Assembly (NCBI RefSeq): GCF_000208745.1
Contig: NC_030856.1
Coordinates: 5,293,376 to 5,357,375, forward strand
Direction: 5' to 3'
Source of the DNA: Theobroma cacao
Lineage: Eukaryota > Streptophyta > Magnoliopsida > Malvales > Malvaceae
Length of the DNA: 64,000 bases
The notes under the pieces: model-generated
The model's database searches: none
Told to the model about the DNA's origin: nothing
The model's input: the letters and a program-made list of their open reading frames with translations, nothing else
Part shown: one piece after another, positions 1 to 11,855 of the stretch
How positions within the stretch are numbered: the first letter of the stretch is position 1
Layout: each line of letters begins with the position of its first letter
Position numbers and translations under genes: made by a program

Positions 1-34
1 AGAGATGGGAAGCGTGGGGCTTGAGAGATAGCCA
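1..34 (-). CDS. possible 5' end of a gene running off the left edge
   Basis: On the minus strand an ATG at 32-34 stands in a good plant context (AACC before it, GC after it). It opens a frame reading MAISQAPRFPSL before the window ends. The start is rich in Ser, Ala, Pro and Arg, which would suit a plastid transit peptide, but eleven or twelve residues cannot identify a gene. A CACGTG G-box lies upstream at 155-160. The ATG and its context are seen; that it starts a real gene is inference. Confidence 0.25.
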
Positions 35-780
35 TGGTTCTGCCTCTGGCTTTGTGTTCTGAGTCCTGGGTTTTGAAGGAAAACTATATGGGGATGAGGT
101 TTTGAATTTCACCTGAGTATTTAGTAACGCTCAATACTCAATTAACGGTTATTTCACGTGCTTTTGAAATTTGAAAATGATAAATTTTTCATATTTATTA
201 AAAAAATTAAAAAGTCAAAATCCCTTACAATGCATGACGATTTTCTGTAATTTACCAATCGAAAAAGAAATTGTCTCAAAGAAAAATTGGAAGAAACATA
301 ACCGGATCTCATTAATGTTCTCATTCTGCAGATTTTATAAAGTTTCTAAATCCTTGTTAAATTTTATTTTTTTTAAATGTAAATCCTTATTAAATTAGCT
401 CTTTTATGAGATAAATTTGAAAAGAATATTATTATATGAGATTAATCTCAAAAGGATATTTTATTGTTTTTTTTAGAGTTAAATATAGGAAGAATTGTAT
501 ACATTGAATAGATTTATGTTTGTACAAGAATCTAAGAATAAAAGTCCATCGCAAAATTTTATAGCACTATCTCAATTCCTTTTTTTTTATTTTTTAATTT
601 TATTGCACTATTTGGATCCTTTAACCCATTTTTTTAATTTTTTATATTTTTTTTATATACATGAGAAGACATAATTTGTTAGATTAAACACTGTGTATTT
701 TATTAAAATGAAAATTTGAGAGGAAACGTAAATTTCAAAACATTTAAAATGTTTACAACGTAAATTTCCGCCCCCTGTCC

Positions 781-963
781 GAGGCCATTATGGACTTGCA
801 GAGATTTTGCAAGAAGAGCCTTGCAGCGTTCAAAGTCCCTAAGAGAGTTTTCTTCACCGACGCTCTCCCAAAGACTGCCAGCGGGAAAATCCAACGGAGA
901 ATTGTAGCCGAGCACTTTCTTGCTCAAATCTCGACGGCTAAGGTTCCCAAGTTTGGAGCCTAA
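781..963 (+). pseudogene. C-terminal fragment of an AAE3-like acyl-activating enzyme
   Basis: The plus strand reads without a stop through FCKKSLAAFKVPKRVFFTD, then LPKTASGKIQRRIVAEHFL, and ends in AKVPKFGA followed by TAA at 961-963. This is the C-terminal lid of the ANL (AMP-binding) superfamily, including the A10 lysine motif PKTASGK. It most resembles the oxalyl-CoA synthetase AAE3 type. Only about 60 of roughly 520 residues are present. The flanks give no adenylation domain, so this is one captured or left-over last exon. Upstream residues (NVNFRPLSEAIMDLQR) are already diverged. The only long open frame reported by length here is antisense and meaningless. Family assignment is firm; AAE3 versus a close relative is less so. 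Confidence 0.75.
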
Positions 964-1552
964 AGCACACACCATATCTATCTGCGCGCAGTTATATCTT
1001 GTGGGAAACGGAAGACCAGCTCCTTTGCTGTGACTATGTTTTACTGTGTAATTATTCTCTTTGTAAGTCGCAGATAAATATTAAAAATAACTTAAGAAGC
1101 GGAGAGAGGAGATTTAGTGGCATCTATAGAATATTAGAATTGCTGAGTTTCATATGGTAGAACTGGATTCTGAATATCAGCAATTTAACACTTCTGCATG
1201 CTATATACATAGTAGAGTGCCACTGCTACATTGGCTCTCTGTTCCTCGGAGGCAGCCCAAGATATTAACATTTCCGAGACAAATTAATTAAAGCTTAAAC
1301 AAATTCTAGGACTCTTAAAATTAACATGCCAACAAATTAAAACATTCCACATGGCTCGTCAATTATCATTTCAACTAATCCATAAATCGTATTAGATTTT
1401 CTCTGCAATCCCAGTATCAGCCAGCAGAGTGCGAGCTATACAGGGGAAGATCACAATTAATTGTTGCCTGTCATTATAATTAGAAATGGTTGAGTTTTCA
1501 TTTGTTAGATTAAGTACTCAATTTGTTTCCAAGTTACGGTAAAATCTTGTTT

Positions 1553-1932
1553 TGCAATCGTTGGGAGAAGCTTCGTTAGCTTCGACGGAATCAAGAAAAT
1601 GAATTGCTGCCTTTCGTTGAAGCACGGAAATATAAGAAGGATCAAAATAATGGCAATGAGCCATTCCTTCCCTACGTTCACTCATTGTTTGATTTACAAC
1701 CTCCAGAGGAGAAAAGAAAGCTTGAAGAACCGAAAATCGTGGCATTGTGCTCTGAGCTCTTTACTGCAGACACTGATGCTTCATCCGTAGCTCTGCAATG
1801 GATCCTACCAAATTTGGTGAAGTATCCTTGTATTCAGGAGAAGTTGTTCATGGAGATCAGAAGGGTCATAGCAGATGGAGAGCTAGAGATCAAAGAAGAT
1901 GATTTGTCAAAAGTTCCATATCTAAAAAGAAA
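1553..1932 (+). pseudogene. cytochrome P450 fragment, CYP89A-like
   Basis: The frame reads RWEKLR, a TAG stop at 1577-1579, LRRNQENELLPFVEARK, EPFLPYVHSLFDLQ, then PPEEKRKLEEPKIVALCSEL and SVALQWILPNLVKYP, and IQEKLFMEIRR. It breaks off after LSKVPYLK near 1932. This order (linker, helix I region, helix J/K lead-in) is that of plant CYP89A enzymes. The helix I oxygen-binding motif, normally A-G-T-D-T-T/S, reads ADTDASS here. The ExxR motif and the heme-binding cysteine region are absent. With an in-frame stop and about 125 of 500 residues left, it is a non-functional fragment. Confidence 0.8.
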
Positions 1933-2501
1933 ACCATTTAGTTCTTATCCAAGGACGGAAGTAGCCAGGGGACATACCCCCAACTTCCCAAGGGTCCTTT
2001 ACTCTATTATAACTTGGCTTTATACATGCTAAAGATTATAATTTGTCCCTCCAAAGTGAAATGCAAGCTTTGATTTTTTTTTTCTTTCCATTTTGTGTAT
2101 ACTTTTAAAAAAATTGATATCATCATTAGTTTCAAATGCAAATAAATGACTTGATTGATCAAAACTAATGATAGGATAATTGAATTAATCACCGAAACAT
2201 TCAAAAGTTGTAAAAAATTCTATCTTAATGGATTTTGGTATGAAATCAGTTAATGTAATTTTTTTTTTTACCATTTCTTGAAATATTAGATTCTAATTTG
2301 AAAAATTCATAAGTGATATTTTTATTTCGCATCTTCTTTATAAATAATAAAAATTAAGATTTTACTAAAAAATAATAATAATAATAATTAAAATTGAATT
2401 GTAAACACTAAAAAAACACACACACACATAATAATGCCACAAGGCCACAAGTTATCAAGTAGCCTAAGAGACAGGTGGCATATATGCCCCCTAATGATGA
2501 T

Positions 2502-2884
2502 GAGCAAAAAGGGCAACCATGACCAACAGGTTGTGGAGGAGTTCTTAGGGATAGAAAGAGTAACGTAGTTGGTCTTTTCTTTGGTCTCGTAGGTGTGCTT
2601 GAGTCCAATCATGCGGAAGTTCTTGCAATTAAAAATGCCCTTCATTTTTTTTGTTTCCTCTCCATGCAATGGTGTAATATCTTCAGTAATAGAATCAGAT
2701 TTTTGAGTTGCTCTTTCATGGATATCAAAACCAGAGTCTGTGAAAGATATTTTCTGAAATTGACAGATTACCGAAGTTGATTAAAGACGTGACTTATAGA
2801 CAGATATACAAGGAAGCTAACTTCTTCGCAGACTCCCTTGCAAAAATGGGAGTGGATCAACCGAGCATATTCAATGCTTGCTGG
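2502..2884 (+). pseudogene. plant RNase H-like (RVT_3) domain fragment from a retroelement
   Basis: Plus-strand translation gives GCGGVLRDRKSNVVGLFFG, then GVLESNHAEVLAIKNALH. After a scrambled middle it gives KDVTYRQIYKEANFFADSLA and KMGVDQ. Glycine-rich strand 1, the conserved Glu of SNHAEVLAI and the final N/A-D-x-L-A-K motif are typical of the RNase H domain at the end of plant LINE-type polyproteins and their domesticated relatives. A TGA lies just before GCGG and the middle third is frameshifted or deleted. No reverse transcriptase part is next to it. Confidence 0.65.
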
Positions 2885-3734
2885 TGAAAGGCAACCCATT
2901 ATGTTTGCTGGACTAGAGGAGCGGTTGCTTTTGTTTTCATCTCTACGAGAGTGTTGCTACTTCTGTTCTATCTTATCTCTGTTATTCTTCTTGTGCACAA
3001 TATTGTCCATGCTTGTATATTCTTATCTGGGAAGCCTCTGCTATTTTTTGTTAGAGAGACGTGATTATGAAACCCCATCCACATGAAAAAAATTGTTTTT
3101 TATTTGTATTTCTTTTAACTGTCACAATAAAATGCAGAGAATCTCTTGTTTTTTTAGGAAATAGCAGAGAAGTAATGAAGCCTTTGTCTGATTCCATCTT
3201 TCTTTAGTCACTTTCATGGCAAATGCAGGATCCCATATAAAATGAATGATGGGTAGTACCATAGATGAAATTTACAGTAAATGATAATTTCTTTCTTTTT
3301 TTTTCTTTTAATTAGCCATCAATTTTGACTTTGTTTGGAGTATTTATTTTTGCTACTTAATATCTATCCTATTACTTGCTTTTACTTGCTGAAAGGTATT
3401 ACAAAGTAAAAGTATGACTTGTTAATACTGACCAAGTAAATAAAATATCATAAAAAATTAGTAGCTGATTGTTAATGAATGTTGGAATGAGTAGCTCAAG
3501 AGGTTTACATAACCATTTTCTTGTTATCAAGAGCAGGATGATGACACTAATAATGATGAGTAAAAACAAATTGTTTATGCTAATAATGATGATTATAAGG
3601 GCAGTATTAGTCTACCTTATCAGTTTTTGTACAATTCAGTTTTATTCACCCATTTGATATGAAATCCTCATGCCCTAATCCAGTTTTTCCAAGTGATGAT
3701 TCAGATCAAATACAAACATTTTCAAAGTAGATAG
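2885..3734. other. spacer; second half is an NLR-upstream relic
   Basis: No gene is seen. From about 3150 to 3240 the sequence (AGGAAATAGCAGAGAAGTAAT and following) matches the region upstream of NLR2 (31846-31930) and NLR1 (16789-16870). From about 3645 to 3734 it matches 31096-31130 and then 17363-17420, also upstream of those genes. It is therefore part of an old duplicated unit whose NLR is gone. The paralogy continues on the far side of the solo LTR at 6628-6652. Confidence 0.6.
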
Positions 3735-4537
3735 TGTCGTAGCCCAATTTTAAGGCCATGATCGATGCAAAAACCCAATGAGCTCAACTCACTAAGGCCG
3801 AGCAAGCCTACTTACATGATCTTATATGTTAATCCATATTTCTTTAAAATCTGAAATTTCATAATGCTCAATTACAATTCTTTTGAAAACAACTCATCAA
3901 ACCCAGTCATGTATTCATAATGGCATCATCAACCATTATTTACATACATATAATTTGACAAGCGAATTTCAACATTTCACAACAAATAGTCATATACACA
4001 TAATTAAAACTTGACTGTCAGCAGAGTGACTTTAGATGGGAGATATGGCTACTGAATGTCAAAGTAACTGGCCAAAAGATGGGAGTACGCGGACGCCTCA
4101 ATCTATGTCTCAACCACCCATGAATCTGAAAACATGAAGTTGAAAACGTGAGTACAAACTCAATGAGTGAACCTAGGAAGGGAACAAGCAACTTTAAGGA
4201 AGGTTTAGAAATCATGATGCACATCTTTGAAAACAATGCAACTTAGTTCACGTTCTTATTAAAATCCCTCCATCAAACCCCAGGTTATTAAATCATTTCA
4301 TAATGAAGGAACCATATTTAGCATGAAATTGGAAAGAGAGAGGATTTCCAGCAATCATCCAAGCAAGACAGTATAAACAGAATGTTTCTTGCCGCAATAA
4401 AATCAATTCACAAGTAAACGAAAAATTTTCAAGATTCATCATGCCATGTAATCATATCTTATAATCATAATCTTTCTATTGCATGTACATATACTTAAGC
4501 ATATATCAATTAGCATACCACCACATCGGCTCCAGCT

Positions 4538-4772
4538 CATGTGCATCCCCCCACATCGTGCACATAGCCGGAGACCTCATCTCGCCTAGCTCATGTGTAT
4601 CCCCCTCCATCGTGCACATAGCCGGAGTCATCATGTGCATCCCCTCACATCGTGCACAGTCAGTGCCATCGTGTATATCCCCCCACATCGTACACACGGG
4701 CACTATCATCATCCACCTCCCTCACCACGCCATAACCGGCATGTGCATTCCCCCACATCGTGCACACACACG
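4538..4772. repeat. degenerate tandem repeat inside the solo LTR
   Basis: About five imperfect copies of a 35-54 bp unit, with core CATGTGCATCCCCCCACATC followed by GTGCACA, occupy this stretch. Copies differ in length and in the GC-rich linker (for example TAGCCGGAG). Tandem blocks like this are common in long gypsy LTRs. The open frames through it on both strands are repeat artefacts. Confidence 0.75.
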
Positions 4773-4812
4773 GTTATAATCATCATATACAATATCAATT
4801 ATCATGCACACC

Positions 4813-4917
4813 ACATATATATAAATATATATGTATATATATATATGTATGTATATATATATGTATGTATATATATATATGTATGTATATATATATGTAT
4901 GTATATATATATGTATG

Positions 4918-4950
<33 letters not shown>
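4813..4950. repeat. TA/TATG microsatellite
   Basis: About 140 bp of alternating TATATA and GTATG units, within the solo LTR just after the GC-rich tandem repeat. It is a likely site of length variation. The Tyr/Ile-rich frames here on both strands are artefacts. Confidence 0.95.
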
Positions 4951-6652
4951 CACTAAAATGTAATAGTGCATAAATCCATAACCAACCACATGTCAAACAT
5001 AAAGGCAATTTCCAAAGGCTTGTCCCAAGGCACTTGTTTTTAAGAAAAGCTGGATAAATCATTCAAACGTTTGTGCAATTTCATTCACATTCCCAAAACA
5101 AGTTTTGAAATGCAGTTCACTCACCTGACAAAACTAGCACCACCAAGGTTCTAATTCAAGTAGTCCCGAAATACCATTAAAACCTATATTTATCAATAAA
5201 CCATAACAACCTCAATTAAGTCATAAATTAAATCTAATAATTCTAATGAATTTACATTAGGCAATCTACCCTCTAACCTAACATTTAACCTAAGTTTCTA
5301 GTATAATTCACAAACCCATTTGGCCAACTATTCCAATTTAAAATTTCGTTACTTGGATGAGCTTGGAGGCATGAAGATCAACAAAGAACCTAATCTTTCC
5401 AAAAAAAATAATTTGAAAAAAATTAGGGAATAAATCTGAAAATATAACCATAAATTCAAGAATTCCAAAAGTTGGAAATATATACCTTTCAACCTTGAAA
5501 ATGAAGATTTGAAGCCCAAAAATCCAAGTGTTGTTGAAAGTGAAGTAGAAATAGAAAATATAAGAAACAAGGAGAGATTTTTTTTCTCTCTCCTAGTGTT
5601 TAGATGTGCTGGAAATTGGGGTTAGAAGCTGCAAATTTAGTGCCCAAGAAGTTAGGAGAAGGAAGGAATAGGAAAAGAAAAGAAATGAAAAGAAAACAAG
5701 AAAAAAATCCCATGAAAAATTTGATTTTCATGGAGGTGGAACGAAAATGGCATTGGATGGGTGAGGAAGAAGAAAAAAGTTGCTGGAAGCTTGAAGAAAC
5801 TGCTGGAAATTTGAAGAAGTCACTAGAAACTTAGATATTTATGCCTTATGTTTATCCATTTTCTCATGAAATTATCAAAATGCCCTTAACAAGGTCATTT
5901 TATCTTTCCATTGCCTTTATACAATCTTTTTACTTCTTTGACACTAAGATAAGGTCCAAAAGGGTTTAAAAATGCTTGAGTTCACGAAAACTTTAAAATT
6001 TTAACTTGAGATGCAAAATGACTGTTTTACCCTTTTTGTTTCCTTCCATTTTAATTTAGTTCTCCCAACACTCATTTAACTCCAATTTTCTTCCATTACC
6101 TTCTTTTACACATGTACAAACAAAGTATGAAGTTTGTACTCCAACGCGGTGTCCCCAAAATATTTAAAATATTTATTTGCCCGCGCTATCTTTACTTAAT
6201 AAAGACGTGTGACCCCATTAACGTCATTTTTCTCTAAAATTCTCTCATTCTTCTTCTCCCCCACTTAGATTAACCATATACTCATTTTTCATGAAAAATT
6301 TTGACACTGAATAAAATATTAATATTTTAATATTATTTTATTAATAAAATATTATTTTATTTTAAAAATTTCCTCTTATCTCCTCTTGTCTCCTTAGTAT
6401 CCAAAATACCTTATTATGCTTCAATTAACTTCCGAATCACTTTTTATCTCATAAATCCTTCTCTGATAAAAATATTATTATTTTATTATTATTTCCTCGT
6501 GTGCAAAATATTTTATCCTAAACTATTCCTTTCATCTTTCATCGTTTCTAAACTTTATAATTAACCTCAATTGGCATCTAATAAACTTTATTAGTCACCA
6601 TATCAAAATACGGGGTATTATAGATAGTGGCGTAGAAATCAAGTGATAGCAA

Positions 6653-9075
6653 CGGTTTTTGTAGCATCAGAAATCTTGAAAATATCTTTCTAATGGTTTT
6701 TGTAGCATCTTGTTCGATTTTGTGGTTTGGAAGTTACAAATTTTTAAAGTTAATTGGGAACTTGATTTTCAACAGTTTTGACAACTCAACTTTGGGTCAT
6801 CGGAACTCCATATTCCGATGACCTTTTTGGTCATTTCTTTGAGGGCTTTTGTAGTATAAATGAGATGTTTAATATGGCATCAATGGCTTGTTTAGGGGCT
6901 TTTTGTGTTAAGAGAATTAAAGCCTCAAAATAGGCTCATTGATACTGAAAACCCAAAAATCTGGGTATTTCGTGATGATTTCAAGAGATTTGGCTTTTGA
7001 AACTTGGGAATTTTGTTTTCTTTTTAATCGAAACAAATTTTTGTGTTGTAGTATGATATGAATACTTCATATTGGTGTTGATTTCATCATTGGAAATAAT
7101 TCAGGTTAAAAGTTATAGCAGCTCAAACTATGCCAAATGACCATCTAAGTTATGGAAATTCCAAAAAATAGAAAATTCCTTTTGAAATTTTTTTGAAATT
7201 TGATTTTAATTAATATGTGATAAATTCTGTTGTAAACTTCATAAATATTGGATATGTGATCTCTACTGTATTTTTATATCTAAAAGTATATATCTTTATA
7301 TTTTATAAATTTATTTCTTAAATTAGTAGATTTTATTAAAACATCAAAAAAATTTATGAAAAAAAAATTATAAANAGATTTTATTAAAATATCAAAAATT
7401 TATGAAAAATTATAAATATGATTTTTATGAATGAAATTAGTGTTATCTCTCTATCTGAAATTAAAATCCTTCATGATTTTATGATTTAAGTTTAATTCTC
7501 AACTTTATTGAAAATTCTATTTAATTCAAAAATATATATAATAATAAAATATTACCTTATTAATCGAAAATGTTTTTAAATTGTGCTAGAGGTCACTACA
7601 CACCCTAAATGCTTAGGATGGCCAATGGAAGTCACCTTGTAGGATTCGTTGCAAATTCAGTTCTGATATTTGTATATATTTCTTGAAATATTAGGCAACT
7701 AGGAGGATTGTCTGATATGCTGCTTAAAAGTGAAATTGACAAAATCAGGTAAGTAGCTAATATCCCCTCGGTGTTTTCACACCCTAAAAATTAGCCTCAA
7801 TGTGGATTTAAATTTCATATATTATGTATAATATGTTTTGTCCTATGGTTTGTAAAAATTGAGTTGAGTATGCAAAATAGATACATATGATTTTCGTATG
7901 TTGGATTTTGGAATGTGAAATTTTTGTCAAATATGATTTTTGATTTTGAAATATAAATATGATTTTTGTCTAACATATGCTTATATGATTATCTTTGTGA
8001 TTATATATATAAGTACTTAGTTTGAAATAAATATGCTTTTGATGTGCATGATATGAGTTTTGTCAAAGTGAATATTATTGTTTTGTGAACTTGAGTAATC
8101 AGAAAATATATTTTGTTTTGTCTCATAGTATAACTATGTCATGATCCTGCTAATGGGAGTTAAACGTTGACCGTGTCGACATGTATTATGTGATTAGAAA
8201 TTGATCTCTCAATCGCACCACCAGTTACAGAATAGTGGTATTTGTGATATCTGTTCAGAGCAACCAATGGTTGCTTCTAATATACTAATGACCCATGCCA
8301 CTAAGGTTAATAATGGTTTCTGCTATAATTATGACCTATGTCGTAAGGGTTAAGTATGACCATAGTATGTTACGAGAGACCATTAAAATCTATAATAATT
8401 ATGAAATCATATTTATCTATTATTTTAAAATTTTGGAATTAAGATAGTTTTGTTATTCGAATCAAATTACCCAAAATTCTGTTTTGATATTTATATGAGA
8501 ATAAAAGTTTTAGCCTAAATGTTTTGTGCATGCTTAATCCGGCTAAAGGGATGTTAGTCACTTGCTAAGCTGTTGGACTCACTCCTTCTTTCACTTTTTT
8601 TCAAGTTGTGATTTGGTCAAACACGTGGAAAACTTCGTGAAGTGACGTTTCATAGGCTAGCATATGGTGTTAGTTTGCTTCAGGATTGTTTAAATGTTAT
8701 GAACCTTTTGTTACCTTAAATCATTTATTCAGGATTTTATCTTAGTATCATAAATTTGAGAATTATTATATTTCATAAATATATTTGACACATTTTAATT
8801 AGTTGGTTAAGATATATGTTTGGAGCCTTACATGCCTGTAGGGTTTATCTTGCAGGTGTGCGGCGTCTGTTGTGCCTCAAGTCTGTGGACGTGACAGATT
8901 TAGTGATATCAAAGCTTAGGTTGAGCATAATTATATAATTTTAACACTTATGCAAGATATGAGAGATGGGTAGAAGAAATAGGATTGCGACGTGTTTCTC
9001 TATTCATGTTTGATACACTCACATGATTGTTGCATCTTAGTGTTTAAATAAAAAAAAGCTAATGGTAATTTCCCT
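6653..9075 (+). mobile_element. 5'-truncated gypsy-type LTR with primer-binding site and a trace of gag
   Basis: Sequence unlike the NLR-upstream flank starts near 6653. It runs to a gypsy-like LTR end, GTCTGTGGACGTGACA, at 8896. Just after it, TGATATCAAAGC (about 8904-8915) resembles a degraded primer site for initiator tRNA-Met (TGGTATCAGAGC). An ATG at 8966 opens MGRRNRIATC, like the basic start of chromovirus gag proteins, and stops after 15 codons. NLR-upstream sequence resumes near 9080. No TG start or second LTR was found, so both sides are truncated. The orientation is opposite to both solo LTRs. The left boundary is approximate. Confidence 0.6.
7327..7416. repeat. short AT-rich tandem duplication with one unresolved base
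   Basis: The segment AGATTTTATTAAAACATC... at 7327-7375 is repeated in shorter form at 7376-7416. The single N of the window (position 7375) lies at the junction. This may be a true small duplication or an assembly join. Confidence 0.6.
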
Positions 9076-9079
9076 TGTT

Positions 9080-11105
9080 ATGAATAATATTGGAAGAAGA
9101 TGCAAAGAACAACGGCTTGGAAAGTAATATAACCAGCAAACTTCCTTGCTACTGTCCCCAAACTAGCTCTATGCCAAGAGAGATTTACATGAAGAAAGAA
9201 AGCAATATTTTTAAGGTTAGAGTTCTTTTCATCACAATTGCTAATTGCTTAAATTATTTTGTGGAATTATAACACATTCTGAAAGGAAGAAGAGATTGAG
9301 AATTGTAAAGTATTCAATACTATTAAGAATTACGAAGAATATTTTCAATGAAAATTATCATAAATGCAATCAGAATTTTATATTACTATAAAAATATAAT
9401 TAACAATATGTTTTCATCAGTCAAAAGTTTTACTAACATATATTTTAAATAAAGATAAATGATAAATTAAAAACTTGCTCTTGCCTAATGTATTGGGAAT
9501 TGTAAATTTCACTTGAATTTAATATGTAACAATAATAAAAAAAATCTAATAAAACTTGATGTTTATGAAAAGAATTTTTTGTACCGTTTTGTCGATTGAT
9601 TCTTTCATATATTTTTATCTACATATATATATATAGCTGAAAAACTATAATTTCCTGATCTTAATTTCTAATTAGATAAATTAGATAGATAAAAGTATAC
9701 ATTAGAAAATCTTATAATGTCACAATTCAAATTCTTAATTTTTAAAACTGATAAAACCTTTCATCCATTTTTTTGAGAAAAGATTAATTGACTCAAAAAT
9801 GTACTTCTATACATTTTAAAGCCTCTTTTTAACATTTTCTTCTTAATTTCCCTTTTATTGCTGGTTGATCTTAAAGAAAAATTAAGAAGAGAAGGAAAGA
9901 GGGAAATTAAGAAACAAATATAAAATGAAGGGGGAAAAGAAAAGAAAAAAAAAACTAGGAGCAACCTAAAACAATATCGTATTAATGATTTTTTTTTTTT
10001 GGTTAAGCTATCGTTTTTTAGTTAATTTTCCAAATGGAGCTGGATTTAAGATTTTGGAATAAAAATTTAATTTGAATTTCATTGTTGTGAAATAGAATGT
10101 TTTTTATGAAAATGATATAATTTTTTAGAACTTTCTTTGTAATTTACCATTTCAATATTTGTTTTATTTAATCTAAGTAATTCACGAATATCGGTTGGTT
10201 TTGTCCTCAATTATATATTGTACCATAAATGAACCCAATGTCCCTATGTCTCGGTTGCAAGGCATAGAACTTCACTTGGAAGGTTTAGACCTTAGATTAT
10301 GCATTACAAAATCAATCATAGCATGGCATCTTAAAGGATGATGACAACATTAACACTTTTTTGGAACAATGAAAATTTTGTGCATGATTTAGAAAATCAG
10401 CCTTGAGATCAATTATCATATATGCCACTTACAAAGCAATGAATGATTTTCTAAGTTGCTAATTTACTTGACAAAGCAGTGAATTCTCTTGCTAAAAATT
10501 AAACAAGCATGTGGCAATAGGAAGTATTGAAAGCACACCTGCTTTTGAATTCTTGTGTTCTTTAAATGACCAAAGAAGCTAGGAAAGAAGATACAATGAT
10601 TTTTCAGCTCTTTTCACCACAGAAGAAATTGTTTTCTTGTTTTTCAAAGATTTTATGAAAACTCAGAGGATATGGCAGTGGCTATAGGGAAGAAGTAATT
10701 AGAGATATCAGAATCAACCAAAATATGTTCAATGTATATCTCATGTAGCAAAGCTTGTTGGAGACATGATCCTCAGTGGAAAAAGAAAGGTTTAATTAGT
10801 TCAAGTAAAGGTGATGCTGAATGCTACTTCTCCATTACAAGGAATGTAACAGATGCTAATTAAGGTTTAATTAAGGTTTAACAGATACTTGGAAATTTTG
10901 ATACAAGCTCTAATTAAGGTTTGAACCTGAAACTTAAAATGTTGTAAGACTTTCTTCTTTTATTGAGACAATACTTCATTGGCTTTGCTCATCTTCTTAT
11001 CATTGAGACTAGTTAATTCTCAGTAGGAAATATTATAAAGTATGTACTTCTAATTATAAGTCAATTACATTAAACTACAATCGTTTTCAAGACCAAGTAA
11101 CAGAT
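9080..11105. repeat. segmental duplication block X, left copy
   Basis: The first part (about 9080-9245, with GAAGATGCAAAGAACAACGG) matches the upstream region of NLR2 at 31430-31610. From about 9227 to 11105 the block is collinear with 39311-41300, including CCCTATGTCTCGGTTGCAAG at about 10241-10260 and 40210-40229. No convincing protein is encoded. The block lies where the upstream flank of a missing NLR would be, which makes it the remains of a unit whose gene was replaced by the LTR fragments to its left. Relative to the right copy it lacks roughly 100-200 bp near 10850-10980. Confidence 0.75.
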
Positions 11106-11619
11106 AAGTTTGAGCAAATATCCGATTATAATTGCATAATCAATAGGAACCGACATAGTTTGGTTTCGACAGGTCAATTAGTTGAATTCGAGTATAAGGG
11201 ATGGTTTTGAAGGTCTATGGTTTCCGGTTATTCGATTGATTATCGAGATTAGAATTTTCTCAGCAAACTGAAAAATTGAATCACTGTTTTTTTCTAAACT
11301 AAATAAACATTTTATTATATATAAGTAATATGATGAGTGTAAAATTACTATAATAGCCCTTTATCTATTCCTCAATTTCTCCGAATTCTGTTGAACATTA
11401 AGGCCTAAACACCCTTTTATAATTTCTCCCCTGCTCTCCTAGTCTCCCTTAACTCTCCCGAGCCTTGATCCCCCAACTAGTATAATTTTTTAATTCAAAA
11501 CAATACTGATTCAATCTAGTAGGAGAATCATAGTAAAGATTTGAGGTGTTAAAGCTTTTGATTTTCCATTGAAATTTGGGTGAAAACGTATGGATGACCA
11601 CTCAAATGTTCTCTATTTG

Positions 11620-11855
11620 TTGTAGTAATGGGGATGTGCGTGTAAATTGGACAAGTGCTACAAAAAATGGAACAATTCTCAAGACTAGAGATATTGTCTC
11701 GGTTAGTGGGAAAGGAAGACAAAAGGTGTGCTATGGATTCGATCAGATCCTGCTGCCCAGTAAAAGGTCCTCTACATTTTAGTTTAGGCTTCTCAGCTTT
11801 AAATAAAAACTACAAGGGAAAGTTTGCCGTTGACTTCATTTTATGGATCAGTTGA
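11620..11855 (+). pseudogene. tail exons of an S4-domain RNA-binding protein gene, copy 1
   Basis: A frame reads GDVRVNWTSATKNGTILKT, then RDIVSVSGKGRQKV, the second half of an S4 RNA-binding fold. It ends at AAAG|GTGTG (11725/11726), a possible splice donor. A later segment reads NYKGKFAVDFILWIS and stops with TGA at 11853-11855, as expected for a short last exon. Plant plastid S4 proteins of the At1g53120 type end with this VSVSGKGR...KKGKFAVE arrangement. The N-terminal two thirds of such a protein are not found here, so this is a fragment. A near-identical fragment at 35120-35311 sits in the same place relative to another NLR. Confidence 0.7.

Larger units (their letters stand above)
3735..6622 (-). 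mobile_element. solo LTR of a long-LTR (Ty3/gypsy-like) retrotransposon
   Basis: A 2,888-bp block begins TGTCGTAGCCC and ends CGGGGTATTATA. It is flanked by the direct repeat GATAG (3730-3734 and 6623-6627), a 5-bp target duplication. Read on the minus strand it starts TATAATACCCCG and ends GGGCTACGACA. That resembles the usual gypsy LTR form starting TGTAACACCCCG, with the first G changed to A. No gag, pol, primer site or second LTR is present, so the element was reduced to one LTR by recombination. The flanks joined without the block match an intact stretch at about 17399-17440. Family assignment rests on LTR length and ends only. Confidence 0.8.

Noticed and set aside
703..975. Minus-strand 90-codon frame
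   Set aside because: It is the antisense shadow of the AAE3-like fragment on the plus strand.
4538..4772. Regularly spaced repeats, considered as a CRISPR-like array
   Set aside because: Unit length and sequence vary, there are no unique spacers of constant size, and this is a plant LTR.
4483..5062. Overlapping frames of 60-126 codons on both strands
   Set aside because: They are translations of a GC-rich tandem repeat and a TA/TATG microsatellite inside a solo LTR.
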